Below are positions 11,817-24,160 of a stretch of DNA of 64,000 nucleotides, one piece after another (the stretch's first letter is position 1; each line of letters begins with the position of its first letter). Made by a program: the position numbers and the translations under genes. The notes below the pieces were generated by a model. That model had not been told where the DNA came from and made no database searches. It was given only the letters and a program-made list of their open reading frames with translations. Where the stretch lies: NCBI GenBank assembly GCA_028671895.1, contig JAPMAC010000221.1, positions 8,742,001-8,806,000 of the forward strand, given 5' to 3'. Source of the stretch: Oenanthe sinensis (Eukaryota > Streptophyta > Magnoliopsida > Apiales > Apiaceae).

Positions 11817-13988
11817 ATGGCGAAAAAGGGAAACAAAAACGATAGCAAACCCGTTGAAGCTGCTGCGATGGGAAAGCCGAGATGGACGGTGAATGGTTTT
11901 CTTGACTTCAAGAGCACCCATTCTAGTTCAATGTCATCTGATAGTGTTGTTGACACGACTCTGCTATTCAAGTCGGACCCTAACATGATGCTTATCGTTC
12001 CCGACAGGATTTTTGCTGACTTCTATACTCTTGGATGGATTTGTTTTTACAATTACCCATTTGAAATTGGTATGTCTTTTCCATTTACTAAGTTTTTCAC
12101 TGATTTTGTAAGGACTCTGCATATTTCCCCATCTCAAGTGATGCCTTCAGCGTGGAGGATTTTAGACTCTTTGGATGTTATCGAGGACAAACAGAAACTC
12201 GGAATTGATCTCTCGGTCATTACATACTCTTACCAGCCAAAGAAGTTTAATGGTGGTCTTTATGAGTTGGTTGGTCGTAAAAAGAGAACATCATTGATCT
12301 TGAACTTGGATTACATGTATAATCGCAGCTGAAAGAATGATTTCTTTTACGTCGAGAAAGCATCACTCGGGGACCATGCTGCCTACCTCCGTGAAGAATG
12401 GAACAGAGATGGTAATTACTATTACCTTGCTAGTTTATGTCGTACTTTTATTTTGATTCAACTCTGACTTTTGTTACGATACCACGTGTATGACGTATTT
12501 CCACTTATAACCGTACTCATACATTGTCGTTCATTCCTTGTCGTATTACTAAATCAAGTTCACACTATACTTCACATCGTTTGTTTTTATATGTTTTCTA
12601 TTGTCAATGTCATTATTGTGATCATGACTTGTAGTCGTCTATGTCTTTTACACTTGATACAATTCGTTAGTTATTTTTCTCCACATTGTTGAAATATACG
12701 TTTTTTGGGTTGCACTTTTTTTTAGATTATAGTGCTTAGTCGGCTATTGATGATGTCAAGGCTGCTAAGATAGTTGGTGAAATCTTGGCATTGCCTTTGG
12801 GTCACAAAGTTTGGCCAAATTGTATGGATCATCCAATTCAACATTCTGCTCTTGTTGACAAAGCAGCTTTCACTGTCAAGCCACCAAGTCTGCTGTTGGA
12901 AAAGATGTTGGTGGTTTTAAGTCCCTCTCTAGGGCTACTAGGAGCACTGTTGTATGAGGAATAAGGGCAAATGAGTTGTTATCGCACCTTTGGATAATCA
13001 AATTGATGATATTTCATTTAACTCAGCTGGTACTCCTGAAACTGAGAGGATGGCCAATTCTTGTCATCAAAACATCAAAGGTACATTTCATTTGTTACTA
13101 GTACTACTTCTTATTTTTCATCATACTGACTCTTTTTCTAATTCATGATGCAAGCATCCCGTTATCCGTGTTCTTGAGATGTTAGGAAATGAGTTGTTTC
13201 TAAAGCGTACACGTGAATCGGGGAGTGAAACTCCTAAGAGTTCTCGTAGAATATCCAGTTAATCATATCCACATCTGAGATAGCTATTGACGACTGACAA
13301 TGGCATAATCTCTATAGGTATAGTGTCAATGCTGAGCCTATATCATTGATTCATATTTTGGCCCCCTTTCTGTTGCCTGAGGCAGTTAGTGGTCATGGTT
13401 CTAAGACTGTTGACCAAGTGATGGTTGAGGCTGTTGGACACTCTTTTCACGTAAGTTTTGCTTAACCCTTGTACCTTATACTTATTTTTCTTTTGTTTTA
13501 CTCCTGGTGAACATATTGTAGTCTTTCTTTTATTCTTGTTATAGGCATTTCAAGCCATGCTGCTGTTGCATGCTACCTACCGCAAGTTTTCTAATGAAAT
13601 GGCTGAGTTGAAGTTAGAACATTCCAGTTGCGAGGAGAAGATTTGCGTGTTGCAAGAACAAGTGTTTATGGTCCATAAAGAGACGAATGATATGCACAAT
13701 GAGCTCATCATTTTCGCTGCTAAAGTTGAAGAAACTGAAGGTACGTTCCTGCAGGAGACTAAGGATACACTTACTCAAGGTATTTTGAAGTCTCGCATTG
13801 AAACTATGTTAGAGTTTCATCGTGGGGAATGGGGTGACAAAGACATTGAAGATGCTATCAGGATTTATAATGAAGCATATCCGGATGATCCTGTCAACCT
13901 TGGTGATGATGAATGTGTTGCAGCAACTGGTGGCTCTTCTATGATTGCAAGGAATGTTCATGATGACAATGATAGTGACAATGAGTAG
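11817..13988 (+). pseudogene. Antisense additional ORF of the Tat element, apparently with four introns (Transposase_28-like)
   Basis: The first exon begins MAKKGNKNDSK. It contains a region like the plant 'putative gypsy type transposon' family (PF04195): FNYPFEIGMSFPF-type wording, then ISPSQVMPSAWRIL. An in-frame TGA at 12330-12332 (probably a former Trp) precedes further coding to a GT donor at 12412. Inferred exons are 11817-12411, 12726-13080, 13155-13257, 13318-13450 and 13545-13988. Intron 4 (13451-13544, gtaagt...ttatag) is best supported: it has an in-frame stop, and its removal joins VEAVGHSFH to AFQAMLLLH in phase 0. The last exon is a coiled coil ending in an acidic tail (HDDNDSDNE). 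Exon 2 has a TAG and frameshifts. Function unknown. Because it is antisense to the element, genomic RNA would not be spliced here. Confidence 0.65.
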
Positions 13989-15293
13989 TTGGTTATTTCC
14001 CTTTGTCATTTTTCATTTTATTTAATACTCTTTATTTCTAAACTTTGTCAAATTGTTTCCTTTTGACGTTGGTTTTAGTGTTGTTGATTTGGATATTAGT
14101 CCCTGTTTCGTCATTCATGGTGGGGGCTGTTGGATTTACCATTCTTAATGTTAGGAATTTCTAATAGACATTTTTTATGTCATATTGCTCTTGTCGGTTT
14201 ATCTGTCATCTTTCACTTGTGTTGCCAGCCTTTAATTTATGATTAATCATCGCATATACCTTGTCATATTTCATTGTTTTGTAGTAATTTGTGGAATACC
14301 TTTCCACACGTATGTATATAAGTTTTTTTAAATATATTCTCAACAGGTTCTTACATGTAACCGTTTAATTTGTAGCTTCAACTCGACGAGTCAATAGTTG
14401 GCTTGACAAATAAGATCTATATAACTAATATGTATGTGGAAGAAGATTAATCATGTTAGGTTATTTGTAATTTATGTTAAATCGTCATGTACGTATATTT
14501 GTTAATGTGTTTAATGTGATAATATTGTCATACATTTGTTAAGTTATTTATTCGTTGGTTCGTCAATTCGTTGCATCAATCGTCAGTATTGTTTTTCTTA
14601 CGTAAGTGCATGCACGACGTTAAGTAGTTAAGAGGTCTTCCCCTCTTGAAACTAACTTATTTATTCATGGTTTTTGGTTTTAGTGTGGAGAATGCAAAAA
14701 ATTATTACTTAATAGAATTAATTTTTTTTCTCTTTTTATTGGTTTCGTATTTAAAGTACGGGGCTTTTTGAATTTATTCATCGTGGATGATCAGTCTAAT
14801 ATTGATAATATCGTGATACTATACCTCTAGTTACCATGCATATTTTCGTAATGTGTGCACATTATGATAAAAATTTAAGCACTGATGCGTGGTTAGGTGT
14901 CTAGATAATATTCTAAATCATAAACTAAATGTTGAAGTGCGTAAATTAAAGCATTCATAAATATAAAATTACCAATCATTCATAAGTAAGCACAACATAT
15001 ATCACATATATCAAGCATACTTCTAGAATCAAGGCATATCATGCAATTTATTTAAGAAAAGTCAAAACCAAAGAAACAATTCAAAACATGAATCAAGTAG
15101 CAAAACAAACTAGTCGTCCAAGTATTCTACACGTCCTAACGACTTATAATATGAAAAAGTAAACTAAGACATAAAGACCTGAGATGAAATTATGAATGAT
15201 ACGTCTTCAAATGATGAGCATTCCAGCACCTCGGAATCTGCACTCCTTTTAGTGTCGACAACCTATACGCTCTTCATTCGACGACTACATCGA
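13989..15293. other. Non-coding spacer between antisense ORF and integrase
   Basis: AT-rich with no ORF over 60 codons. It contains scattered cgtc/gacg motifs (for example tcgtcaattcgttgcatcaatcgtcag near 14550-14590) like the rest of this gypsy element. This should hold the 3' untranslated regions of both the integrase and the antisense ORF. Confidence 0.6.
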
Positions 15294-16234
15294 TCATATA
15301 GGGCCCTTCCCATGCGTCAGCGAATTTACTAGCGTCGATGTCCATTGTTTTTTGAAAGATCTTTCTAAGGACAAGATCCCCTTATTCAAATTCCTTATGT
15401 GGACATTTTTGTTATAAGCATTCGCTACCCTTTGTTGATAAGAGGCCATACGTATCTTAGCCATGTCACTCATCTCGTCGACTGTGTCCAAGTCATGGAC
15501 GAGTTCATTTTCGTTGCTTTCCACTATTGCGAGTCCATAACGAGCTGTTGGAATCATAATTTTTGTTAAAAATACAGATTCAGTCCCATACACCAATGCA
15601 AATGGAGTTTGACCCGTCGACGTCTTTGGAGTTGTTCTATCAATTCATAGGGTCAATGGTAGCTCTTCAGCCCATCGTCCTTTGTTAGTAGTCAGTCTCT
15701 TTTTGAGGTTATTGATAATGATCTTGTTGCTCGACTCATCTTGACCATTGGCCTGTAGATACCTTGGTGTCAACTTCGTCAGCGTTATGTTCCACTAACG
15801 ACAGAAGGACTTCGTCTTTTCACTTATGAATTACGAGCAGTTATCACAAACAATCTCAGATGGCATGCCAAACTTGCACAAAATATTATGCTTGATAAAA
15901 GATATTATCTCCTTTGACTTAACCTGTCGGAATGCTTCTGCCTCTATCCACTTAGAGAAATAATCTGTCATGACCAACATGAGTACTTTATGACCTGGCG
16001 ATGGTGGTATTTTCCCCACGATGTCCATCCCCCACTTCATAAATGGCCACGATGGAATCGATGGGTGTAAGTACTTTGACGGCTGATGTAGGACAGGGGC
16101 ATGCCTTTGACATGAATCACACATTTTGATATAATCAATAGCATCTTGCCAGACATTTGGCCAATAATAACCCATACATAGTACTTTATATGATAAACTT
16201 CTGCCTCTGGAATGATTTCCACAATCACCTTCAA
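15294..16234 (-). pseudogene. Tat element integrase
   Basis: Integrase joins element DNA to the chromosome. The zinc-binding region (WQDAIDYIKMCDSCQRHAP) is followed by the core with WGMDIVGKIPP (first Asp) and MPSEIVCDN (second Asp). After a broken stretch (15597-15830) the C-terminal part resumes (LVYGTES region, MASYQQRVANAYNKNV). The core is interrupted by a stop near 15831 and by frameshifts, so the third acidic residue is not in a continuous frame. Clearly inactive. Confidence 0.8.
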
Positions 16235-16479
16235 GTACGTCTTTCAGTACCTGTCAGGCTTCTTCGTCTTCCAAACATCTTTATAGTAAACCAGTAGTAG
16301 AAATTTTGGACAACACTCCATCTATTAGTAGAAATCTTGACACTCTCATTTTGAGTCATTTTGCCTCATTGTCATTGCTTTTTTGAGTATTATTCGACAA
16401 TTATTCCTTTATTTCAGTAGTCCAACTTGTCAGTCGAACATGCTGACCGTCAATCAAGTATTCCAGAGTCATTACACCT

Positions 16480-16960
16480 TTTGATTATTCACCCCTTTCC
16501 GTAGCTGACTTCAAGATGTGTATAATGGGTATAGTCATCAAGCTCATGCGTTGAAAGACGACACCCAGTCCTGCCAGGACGTCAGCTTGTGTATTCGTTT
16601 CCCTTGGAACTTGACAAATGTTGAAACTTGCAAAACCTTCTTATATCTCCTTGATGATTCCCAAATATGCTGACATCTTCTAGTCCCTAGCCTCGTAAGA
16701 CCCATTTACATGATTGATAATTAATAGGGAATCAAAACATACCTCAATATGGCTTATCTTCAATTTCTTTGTCGTCGTTAGACCGGTAATCAATGCCTCA
16801 TATTCTACCTCGTTATTAGTGGCTTTGAAGTCATAACATATTGAATGTACTATGATATCGGCGATTTAAGCACAAGTCCAAGATACGTGTCATTGACATT
16901 TGATTCCCCATCGGTGTATATTGTCAAATGGTCAGTTCTCGCTTCTGACATCATTAATTA
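16480..16960 (-). pseudogene. Second (archaeal-type) RNase H domain of the Tat element
   Basis: In broken frames one can read TIYTDGESNVND (first catalytic Asp, near 16900), NNEVEYEALI (catalytic Glu, near 16800) and a following Asp region (near 16740). These are the order and spacing of the extra RNase H that Tat-lineage elements carry between RT-RH and integrase. Several stops interrupt it. Confidence 0.6.
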
Positions 16961-17083
16961 TAACTCATCGTTAGCTTTTGTCAACTGAATTGGGCTGAAA
17001 TTAGCCACAAAGTCAGCTAAAACTTGTGATTTGATAGCCGTACGAGGTTCATAGACTATGTCATACATGCTTAGGCTAACAGA

Positions 17084-18220
17084 TCACTTAGCCATCCTAC
17101 CCGTCAGTTCTGGTCTTCTCAAAACCATCTTCAATGGATAGTTTGTCCTGACACATATCTTGTGGGCTTCGAAATAATATCGTAATTTGATTGACGTGAC
17201 AGCTAAAGCCAACACAGGCTTCTCTAGTGACGAGTATCTTGTCTCAACGTCGACCAAGCTTTTACTGACGTAGTATATTGGTGACTGTATGTTGTTCTCT
17301 ACTCTTACCAAAACTCTACTAACTTCTTGCTCCGTGACTGACATGTATACAAATAACATCTCTCCAAGTCCTGCTTTTGACAACAGTGGGGTTGTCATCA
17401 AGTATTGTTTTAATTGCTTCAATGCTTCTTCGTGCTTTTCCATCCAACAGAACCCCTTATTTTTCCTCAAAACGTCGTAGAATAACTTGCACCTGTCTGA
17501 TGACCTTGAAATAAATCTGTTCAAGGCGGCCATTCGCCCTGTCAATTTTTTTACTTCCTTAATAGATGTCGGTGATGTCAATTCGAATATTGCTTTTATT
17601 TGTTCCGGGCTGGCTTTTATTCCTTTTCTTGTCACCATATGCCTTAAAAACTTCCCTGACGTTACTACAAAGTTGAATTTTGACGGATTGAGCTTCATGT
17701 TATAAGCTCGCAGAATGTCAAATGTTATTGTCAAGTCCCTGACGTGTTCTGACGTGCACTTCAACTTTACCACCATATCATCAATGTAGACTTCCATCAT
17801 TTTACCTATTTATTCCTTGAACATCTTGTTGACCAGGCATTGGAAGGTCGCACCTGCATTCCTCAAGCTAAAGGGCATTGCCAAGTAGCAGTATATCCCC
17901 CTATCGGTCACAAAGGTTGTCTTCTCAGCATCTGACGAGTGCATCTTAATCTAATTAAACCCATTTGACACGTCTAAGAATGTCACCAACTCATGTCCAG
18001 CTGTTACGTCAACCATTGCATCTATGTGTGGCAATGGATACGGGTTCTTTGGACATATCTTATTTAGATCCATGTAATCGATGCATACTCTCCACTTCCC
18101 GTTCTTCTTTTGAACAATTACCACATTTACCAACCATTCCGGGTAGTCCACTTCTCGAATCATCCCAGCCTTCAAGAGTCTACCAACTTCATCGTTGATA
18201 ATTTGATTCTTGTCGGGCAT
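17084..18220 (-). pseudogene. Tat element reverse transcriptase and RNase H
   Basis: One frame runs from 18220 to 17084 with two in-frame stops (17951, and near 17811). RT motifs are EWLVNVVIVQKKNGKWRVC, DLNKICPKNPYPLP, TFLDVSNGFN (catalytic Asp), and VYIDDMVVK (YIDD in place of YVDD, normal for gypsy). The connection domain (SPEQIKAIFELTSPTSIKEV) leads into gypsy RNase H (SPIYYVSKSL, ETRYSSLEKPVLAL). The usual start of this RNase H is recognisable but degraded (LFVYMSVTEQ). Confidence 0.85.
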
Positions 18221-18375
18221 AAATTTTCTTCTCTTCTGCTGGACGGGTACATAGTTTGGGTCAACATTGAGTTTATGGGTGATGACTTCTTCACTGATGC
18301 CCTGTTATGTCATCGTGCTCCCATGCAAAAGCATCTAGACGTTCTGTCAAGAACTCAACTAAATTGGCTTCGACC

Positions 18376-18983
18376 TCAGGTGGTATATCCTGTCCCATTA
18401 ACACTTTCTTTTCTCCCATCGACAAACTCACCTCTTTCATTTTTTCTATGTCTGCACTTATAACTTAAGGAACATCCTTCCCTTTGTGTTGAATAATTGG
18501 TCTCAAGCATGTCTTGTAACACTATCTTGCTTGAATCTGATTTCCTCGAATCAGTTGGACTCCCCAAGGTGTGGGGAATTTTATTACTTGGTGATATGTC
18601 GATGGGATAGCTTTTAAGTCGTGTATACACGACCTTCCAAGGATTATGTTGTAGATTAATTGACAATCAATAATGAGAAATTTCTGCAATAAATTCACCC
18701 CTTGAGCATACGTAGGTAATGAAATTTCACCAACTGTCCTTTTAGTCTCGCCACTGAACCCGACGAGTACAGTACACTTCTTCGTCATGTCGTGTTCATT
18801 CAAGCCCATCTCTCGTAATGCATCTAATATCATAATATTCACTGCACTACCATTATCTACCAAGATTCTTTTGGTAAGACAATTTCTAATGGCCAGTGAG
18901 ATGACTAGATTATCGTGTTGTGGCTCCGTCACGTGCTTCTTGTCTAACTCGTTGAACTGAATTATTGGCAACTTTCTTTCCAT
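18376..18983 (-). pseudogene. Tat element protease region
   Basis: The retroviral-type aspartic protease shows ILVDNGSAVNIM as its active-site motif, with Asn in place of the usual Thr/Ser of D-T/S-G; Tat relatives often vary here. The flap and second half follow as YNIILGRSCIHDLKAIPS. The frame breaks near 18522 and continues in another frame to 18376. Lies between gag and RT. Confidence 0.75.
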
Positions 18984-19059
18984 GATGTCTGATCACATGA
19001 CCGTCATTCCATGTTCTTTTGTTGCCCTCTTTACTTGTGAATACGTAACTCTACATACC

Positions 19060-20218
19060 TCAGATCTCCCAGCTATAAAGTTAACAACTTTGTGTTGTGG
19101 CGTATGAGGAGGTTGTCTTGGTGGCAAGACTCTCTATCCCTACTTTTTCCCATCATGTATTCTGTCAAATAGCCCTTCTTGACGAGTATTTGAATTTCTT
19201 TTCTTAATGCCACACAATCATATGCTCTATGACCATAATCACCATGGAAATCACACCACAACTTTGACTTCAAATTCACCTTATGCTTGTTTGACTTTGA
19301 CGGTCAGTTGTCAGCGTTCCCCAATTTCTTAAATTCTATTACCAAAGCTGACGGGCTAATATTGAACCCGTAATTGTCAAACTTCGATTGAAGATTTAAG
19401 TCCTTTCTCCAATCTGACCTTCATTGCACAACACTGACATGTGCATCCTCACGATTGTTCCTTGAATAAGGCCTGTAGACTCGTGCTTTTGTCATAATAA
19501 CTTTTCTATTAGGACGATAATAGTTCTCCTCATCATCTTTCCTATCCTCTTCGAACCTGAATTGGGCCATAGTCTTGGCTTGTACGTCGTCCATGGTCCT
19601 ACACGGGTATTTCGTCAGCTCGTCATACAATTGTGTATCCCTTACTAGCCCTTGACGGAAGGCTTCAATAGCCATCGGTATGTCACAATTTGTTATTGTC
19701 ACCTTCTCTCTGTTGAATCTGGAGAAGTATTCTCTCAAAGGCTCTCTATACCTTTGAACAATTTGTTATAAGTCACTCGTCGTCTTCTCAAATCGTCTGC
19801 TACTAGCAAATTATAGGTTGAATGCGTCGACGAAGTCCGCAAATGACGATATGGTTCCATTTGACAGTCCGACAAACCATTGAAGGGCATGTCCTATCAG
19901 TGTCGAACCAAATCCCTTGCACATACAAGGTTCCCTCAACCCTTTGGGAATTGGTACCGTAAACATTCATTGTTTATACTGAGCAATGTGTTCTTGTGGG
20001 TTAGTCTCACCATCTTACAACCTCATGTGTGGTACGCAAAATCGTTTCGAAATCTTTACCAAGGCAATATCATCAGTGAAGGGTGAATCCGCATAGCTCG
20101 TCGGCGTAGCCTTTTCCAACGGCTTTGGTACACCTGAGATTCATTGTATCATCTCCCTCATCTCCTTCAACTCTAGCTTCATAGCATCTGTTGTGTGACT
20201 CTCAGATCGTAAATCAAT
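19060..20218 (-). pseudogene. Tat element gag
   Basis: Pieces in several frames give the Tat gag order: a region with KPLEKATPTSYADSPFTDD near 20100, then CMCKGFGSTLIGHALQWF near 19900, FSRFNREKVTI and MAIEAFRQGLVRDT (19738-19600), and YPCRTMDDVQAKTMAQFRFEED. The C-terminal CDFHGDYGHRAYDCVALRKEI (19260-19200) is the Tat-type zinc-knuckle-like motif. Stops and frameshifts at 19740, 19420 and elsewhere disable it. No 5' leader or LTR follows at higher coordinates. Confidence 0.8.
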
Positions 20219-23200
20219 TAGAATTGGTTATTAACTCTACAAAAAATGACGAAAACATATATCTGCGACCAATTTCCGTAGCTAATATGGGTCAAAGTTG
20301 GGTTAATTTCACCGCACAAAAATTAAAGAAAATACTTATTGTGTGATGGAGGGAGTACATATTACACAAACACATCTTTTTTCGTAAAACTAAAGGCAAT
20401 GAGGAGCCAAACAGCCTCTGAGGTCCTTAAAAGACAATCAAATATATACTACACTACTGTATATGTACAATGGTGAAACCTTAACAGAGTTTATCTATGA
20501 AGATCCGATTCATGTTAGTGAAGCTAGCAGATCCCACCTCGGGATATGCAAAAGGTTTATTCTTTTGGGTGCAACAAGGATATTCCGAATCCGGAAACGT
20601 GACTGTACTATTTACACAAATTGCATACATATGAGTTCTATTTAAGTGTGATTGTTGGTGGAAAGCCACAGTGGATACTACTAACAAGATTGTTGCCTGG
20701 CTTGTGGGTAATAGTAACCTGGGAACAATGCACTAAAAGTATAGTTCTTATATGTTCATATTTTCTAGAGTATCAAATAAATAATACGTATAATATTGTG
20801 TTGTTTTATCTTATATTGTTATATAACTGTGTTGTGTTTGGCATGCAAAGCTCGAACTCATTTAAAAAGACTCGGTTCGAGCTCATATACGAATGTTAGA
20901 ACTCATTTAGTTAAACAAGTGAAGTCTGAGTCTGTGTTGAATCCGATTAAAACTCGGCTCGAACTTGAAAATCCGACTCGACCCGAACTTGAGCTCATTC
21001 AATATTATAAATAATTTGTTTTTAATTTTTTATTAATTATTATTTTTAAATTTTATAATTGATGAGCTGTTGAGTATTCCCGGCTCGTCTCATTTAAACT
21101 CGACTCGATTAACTCGGAAATAAACTGGATTCAGCTCGTTTATGTTCGGTCAAAGGTTTGAACTCATTTAACCAACTGCTCAACTCGTTTAAAAATACTT
21201 GAACCCATTTATTAGCTACCCGGCTCTGCTCGAATTACACTTGTATACGCATGTTATGTATAGAATTTGAAAACTTAAATTTCGTGTAATTCTAACTCAA
21301 AATCTAAGTATGATTGAAAAGACTCTGAATAAACTCAACTAGGCAACTAGCTAATCTAGCTTGGTTTTATTTCAACTCGATAGAATAAAATTCGTAGTAT
21401 GGTGAAGTTGATTCGATTTCCATTGCAGATGTAGGCTAGCTATGTAATTGTAAGGGTAAAAAAAGTTAGTTGCTACGCTAGATCCAGTAATATCAACCTG
21501 TGTAAAATAAGCATAATTCATATGGATGAACTGTTGGAAAGTTGTGTTTTGCACGGTACGACCGCATAAAAACAAATTAGAAATTAAACATTAAAAAAAT
21601 AATTAATTAATTAATTAAGGATTTAAGGTGGGTAAGTGGGGATTTGATCGATGATGACAATGAGTCAGAGATCCAGACGTAAGGTTACTTTACTTGCTTT
21701 TGAGTGTGGGTGACGTTGGAGAAATATACTGGAGAACCACTGGTGCCCGGCCTGCCCTTTAAAATTTTACAACTAATATACACGCACAATCCCACCATTT
21801 TTTTAATTATTAGGTTTTTAAGGGCTGTAATTGCATGAGGTTGGATGTTGGTTCCTTGGGGTTGTGGCAAGTGGATCATGTCCTTTTTTTAAGGCTCCTT
21901 GTTTATTTGATGTTGGAGGATTATTAGCGTTTAATTGGATGAGATAATGTTCGTTCATGCCCTTGATTAGGGCTGTTTTCTCGATGATTTCATAATTGTA
22001 ATATATTAATCTACAAGGTTATGTGAGAAGCACGATTATATGAACATATATATATTTTAGGTCCGTGACTCAATACCAATCGACGGATGAAATTTTTAAT
22101 CTTTCAATTATAATAATATAATATATTATAATAATATAATACAGATGAGTGTGTTCATGTATAAGCGCAATGCAGTTGCTGGACATATATACTTGGATTT
22201 GTTTTTTTAACCATTCTCATCTAACTAATGTACTACATAAACCAAAATATATAATTAATATTTGAATTTATAAAAAAATACATATAATAATCATAACTGT
22301 GTCAAAAAATATTTTTTAATATGCATAAAGAAATAAATTAAAAAGGCAAAAGGATTACCCATTTTTCACCCTTAAACCCATGAAATAACATTTTGTCGAA
22401 TATTTTTAGAGTTCGTTTAATTTATTTAAATAAATACTCATAAGATAAAAATTATATGTATTTTTCGACTTATAATTCTTTGTATGAAAGGCTCAGGGTC
22501 GATTTGAGATTTCTGTTGAAAACTGCTGTACTGTGAGAAAAATGCCGATAAAAAAAATGTTGTCTGTCAGGAAAATCGGATGACTGGTAATTTTTTTTAT
22601 TTTCGCATATTTTCAGATATAATATATAAAATAATATTTTTGAAGATGTTTGATGATAAAACTTGTAGTTACTTCCTATAAAAGTAGAAAAATAACTTTT
22701 TTCAAAAGCATGGATGACATGTTTTCCCGGACAACAATTTTTAGGCTAAAATCGTTTTTTCAGATAATAATTTTTGGATATTACCAAGCCACATATTCAT
22801 AGCTTTTGAGTAAAAAGCTATTCTACCTGCAACCCTAGTACTAAACGGGCCTAAATAGTTCCTTAAAATAATGCAAGTGTACTTTTTTGTGTTATTTATT
22901 GGAAAAGAATATGTCTCCCCTTATATACATCAAATAAAAATCTCATCATAATCAAAATCAAAATCAAAATCAAAGAACTTTTCTAAGTGTTCGACGACCT
23001 AATTTAATTATTATAGAATTGACTTGTATAATTTCACTTATTAATTAAATAATTAATTTAATCATACAATTGTATCTTTTCTGAAAATATGGCATGTACA
23101 ACATTTTTCAGTCCCCAATATTATATTCTTTAAAATTTATTGTTGCGCAGGTAAATGCAAAAGGTTCTGTATCAAATAATTTTCATATTTACTTTAACTT

Positions 23201-23725
23201 TTTATTTTCGAAAAAATCACATTGGTAGCATACTTCTTCAACATATAATATATTAAAGCGAGAGATTTAGGTCGAGTGAGTAGGCGTATAATGGTATCGT
23301 TATATCTTATTGGTTGTTAATTATATCTCGTCGGTCAAGCACATAACATGCAACCAGTCATACTAATTAACTGCATTAGATTATTGGATAAGACAAATTA
23401 AGCGTGCAAATAGATCGATAATTACAGAAATTCGATCAGCTACAATTTGATCGATATCTTAATCTTTACTCACGCAGTGTAAAAGAGCCGAAGAGAAGGG
23501 TCAAAATATAATTAACAACTTTTCTATTAACATAATTAAAAACCAAAGAGAATTTTAATATGCCTACTCAGTTCCCACTCAATGTTAAAAAGAAATTACA
23601 GTAATTATATCAGTCAAGAAAACATTTTCTAAGTCATCCCTCCATTAATATGAGTTTCAATATGATAAACCATAATTAAACTATAATGCATCTCCCTCTA
23701 ATCAGGTTCTTCATACATGTATATA
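20219..23725. other. Non-coding region without recognisable genes
   Basis: The small open frames here (60-92 codons) show no family resemblance and overlap each other on opposite strands. Visible items are a MITE-like terminus (ggagggagta, 20350-20357), a CTCGA-rich simple region (20840-21240), an attaattaatta run near 21600, and four tandem aaaatc units near 22950. The stretch 21600-21950 is less AT-rich and is the most likely place for an old low-copy sequence. I cannot assign it. Confidence 0.5.
20840..21240. repeat. Degenerate CTCGA/GAACTC-rich simple repeat
   Basis: Irregular repeats of gctcgaactc, actcgactcg, gctcgtttaa and aactcattta fill about 400 bp around an AT core (21000-21060), giving many short inverted repeats. 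This type of degenerate repeat is common in plant DNA, often inside MITE-like elements. No terminal repeat or target duplication is evident. Confidence 0.6.
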
Positions 23726-24160
23726 CTCCTTTTGGTCCTTATTTATATTTCCAGTTTGCTTTTTGTGCGGTCAAACTTTATATTGAAAAAATATATAATT
23801 TAAAATTTATATGTAATTGAAAAAATTATATATTATATATAATTGAAAAAATTAGAATTTTATATTGTTAAAAAATATATATGATCTACTTTAAATAAGA
23901 AAAGAGTCTTCCCCTGTGAATGCAGATTCAGTAACAACAGAGTCTTCCGATTCTTACCTTGAGGCTGTGCAAAAAATTATATATTATATATAATTGAAAA
24001 AATTAGAATTTTATATTGTTAAAAAATATATATGATCTACTTTAAAATGTATTTTTTTAGTTTTTTGAAATTATAAACGAATAATTTTTAAATTCCGGTA
24101 AAAAATTAGTCAATTTGACTCCAAAAATCAAAATGGACATGTAAATAAGGACGGAGGAAA
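23726..24160. mobile_element. Stowaway-type MITE with internal duplication
   Basis: Terminal inverted repeats pair ctccttttggtccttattta at the left with the complement of taaataaggacggaggaaa at the right, flanked by TA on both sides (23724-23725, 24161-24162). This is the Tc1/mariner-derived Stowaway pattern. At 435 bp it is longer than typical because of a 75-bp internal duplication plus spacer. Non-autonomous, no transposase. Confidence 0.8.
23821..24046. repeat. 75-bp perfect direct repeat around a 76-bp non-AT-rich spacer
   Basis: 23821-23895 and 23972-24046 appear identical. The 76-bp spacer (23896-23971) has a higher GC content than the MITE and is open in one frame (SSPVNADSVTTESSDSYLEA). 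The pattern fits double-strand-break repair with filler DNA copied from elsewhere. Confidence 0.85.

Larger units (their letters stand above)
11091..20218 (-). mobile_element. Ty3/gypsy element, Tat lineage, degenerate, with antisense additional ORF
   Basis: Minus-strand order is gag (about 20218-19060), protease (18983-18400), RT and RNase H (18220-17084), a second RNase H (about 16960-16480), then integrase (16234-15294). Two RNase H domains and the wording of gag and RT (VYIDDMVVK, DLNKICPKNPYPLPHIDAMVD) are characteristic of the plant Tat lineage (Retand/Ogre relatives). Downstream of integrase lies an ORF on the opposite strand, an arrangement known for some Tat elements. No 5' LTR follows gag at 20219, so the element is truncated there. 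Many stops show age. Confidence 0.85.

Noticed and set aside
12471..12692. Open frame of 73 codons within the Tat antisense ORF
   Set aside because: It lies inside the inferred intron 1, is rich in hydrophobic codons from T-rich DNA, and resembles nothing.
20340..20357. Complete MITE at the ggagggagta terminus
   Set aside because: Only one terminus is recognisable; no partner inverted repeat found upstream.
20463..21014. Overlapping short ORFs (60-92 codons) on both strands as possible host genes
   Set aside because: No family resemblance, no splice or promoter context, and mutually overlapping frames. Treated as non-coding.
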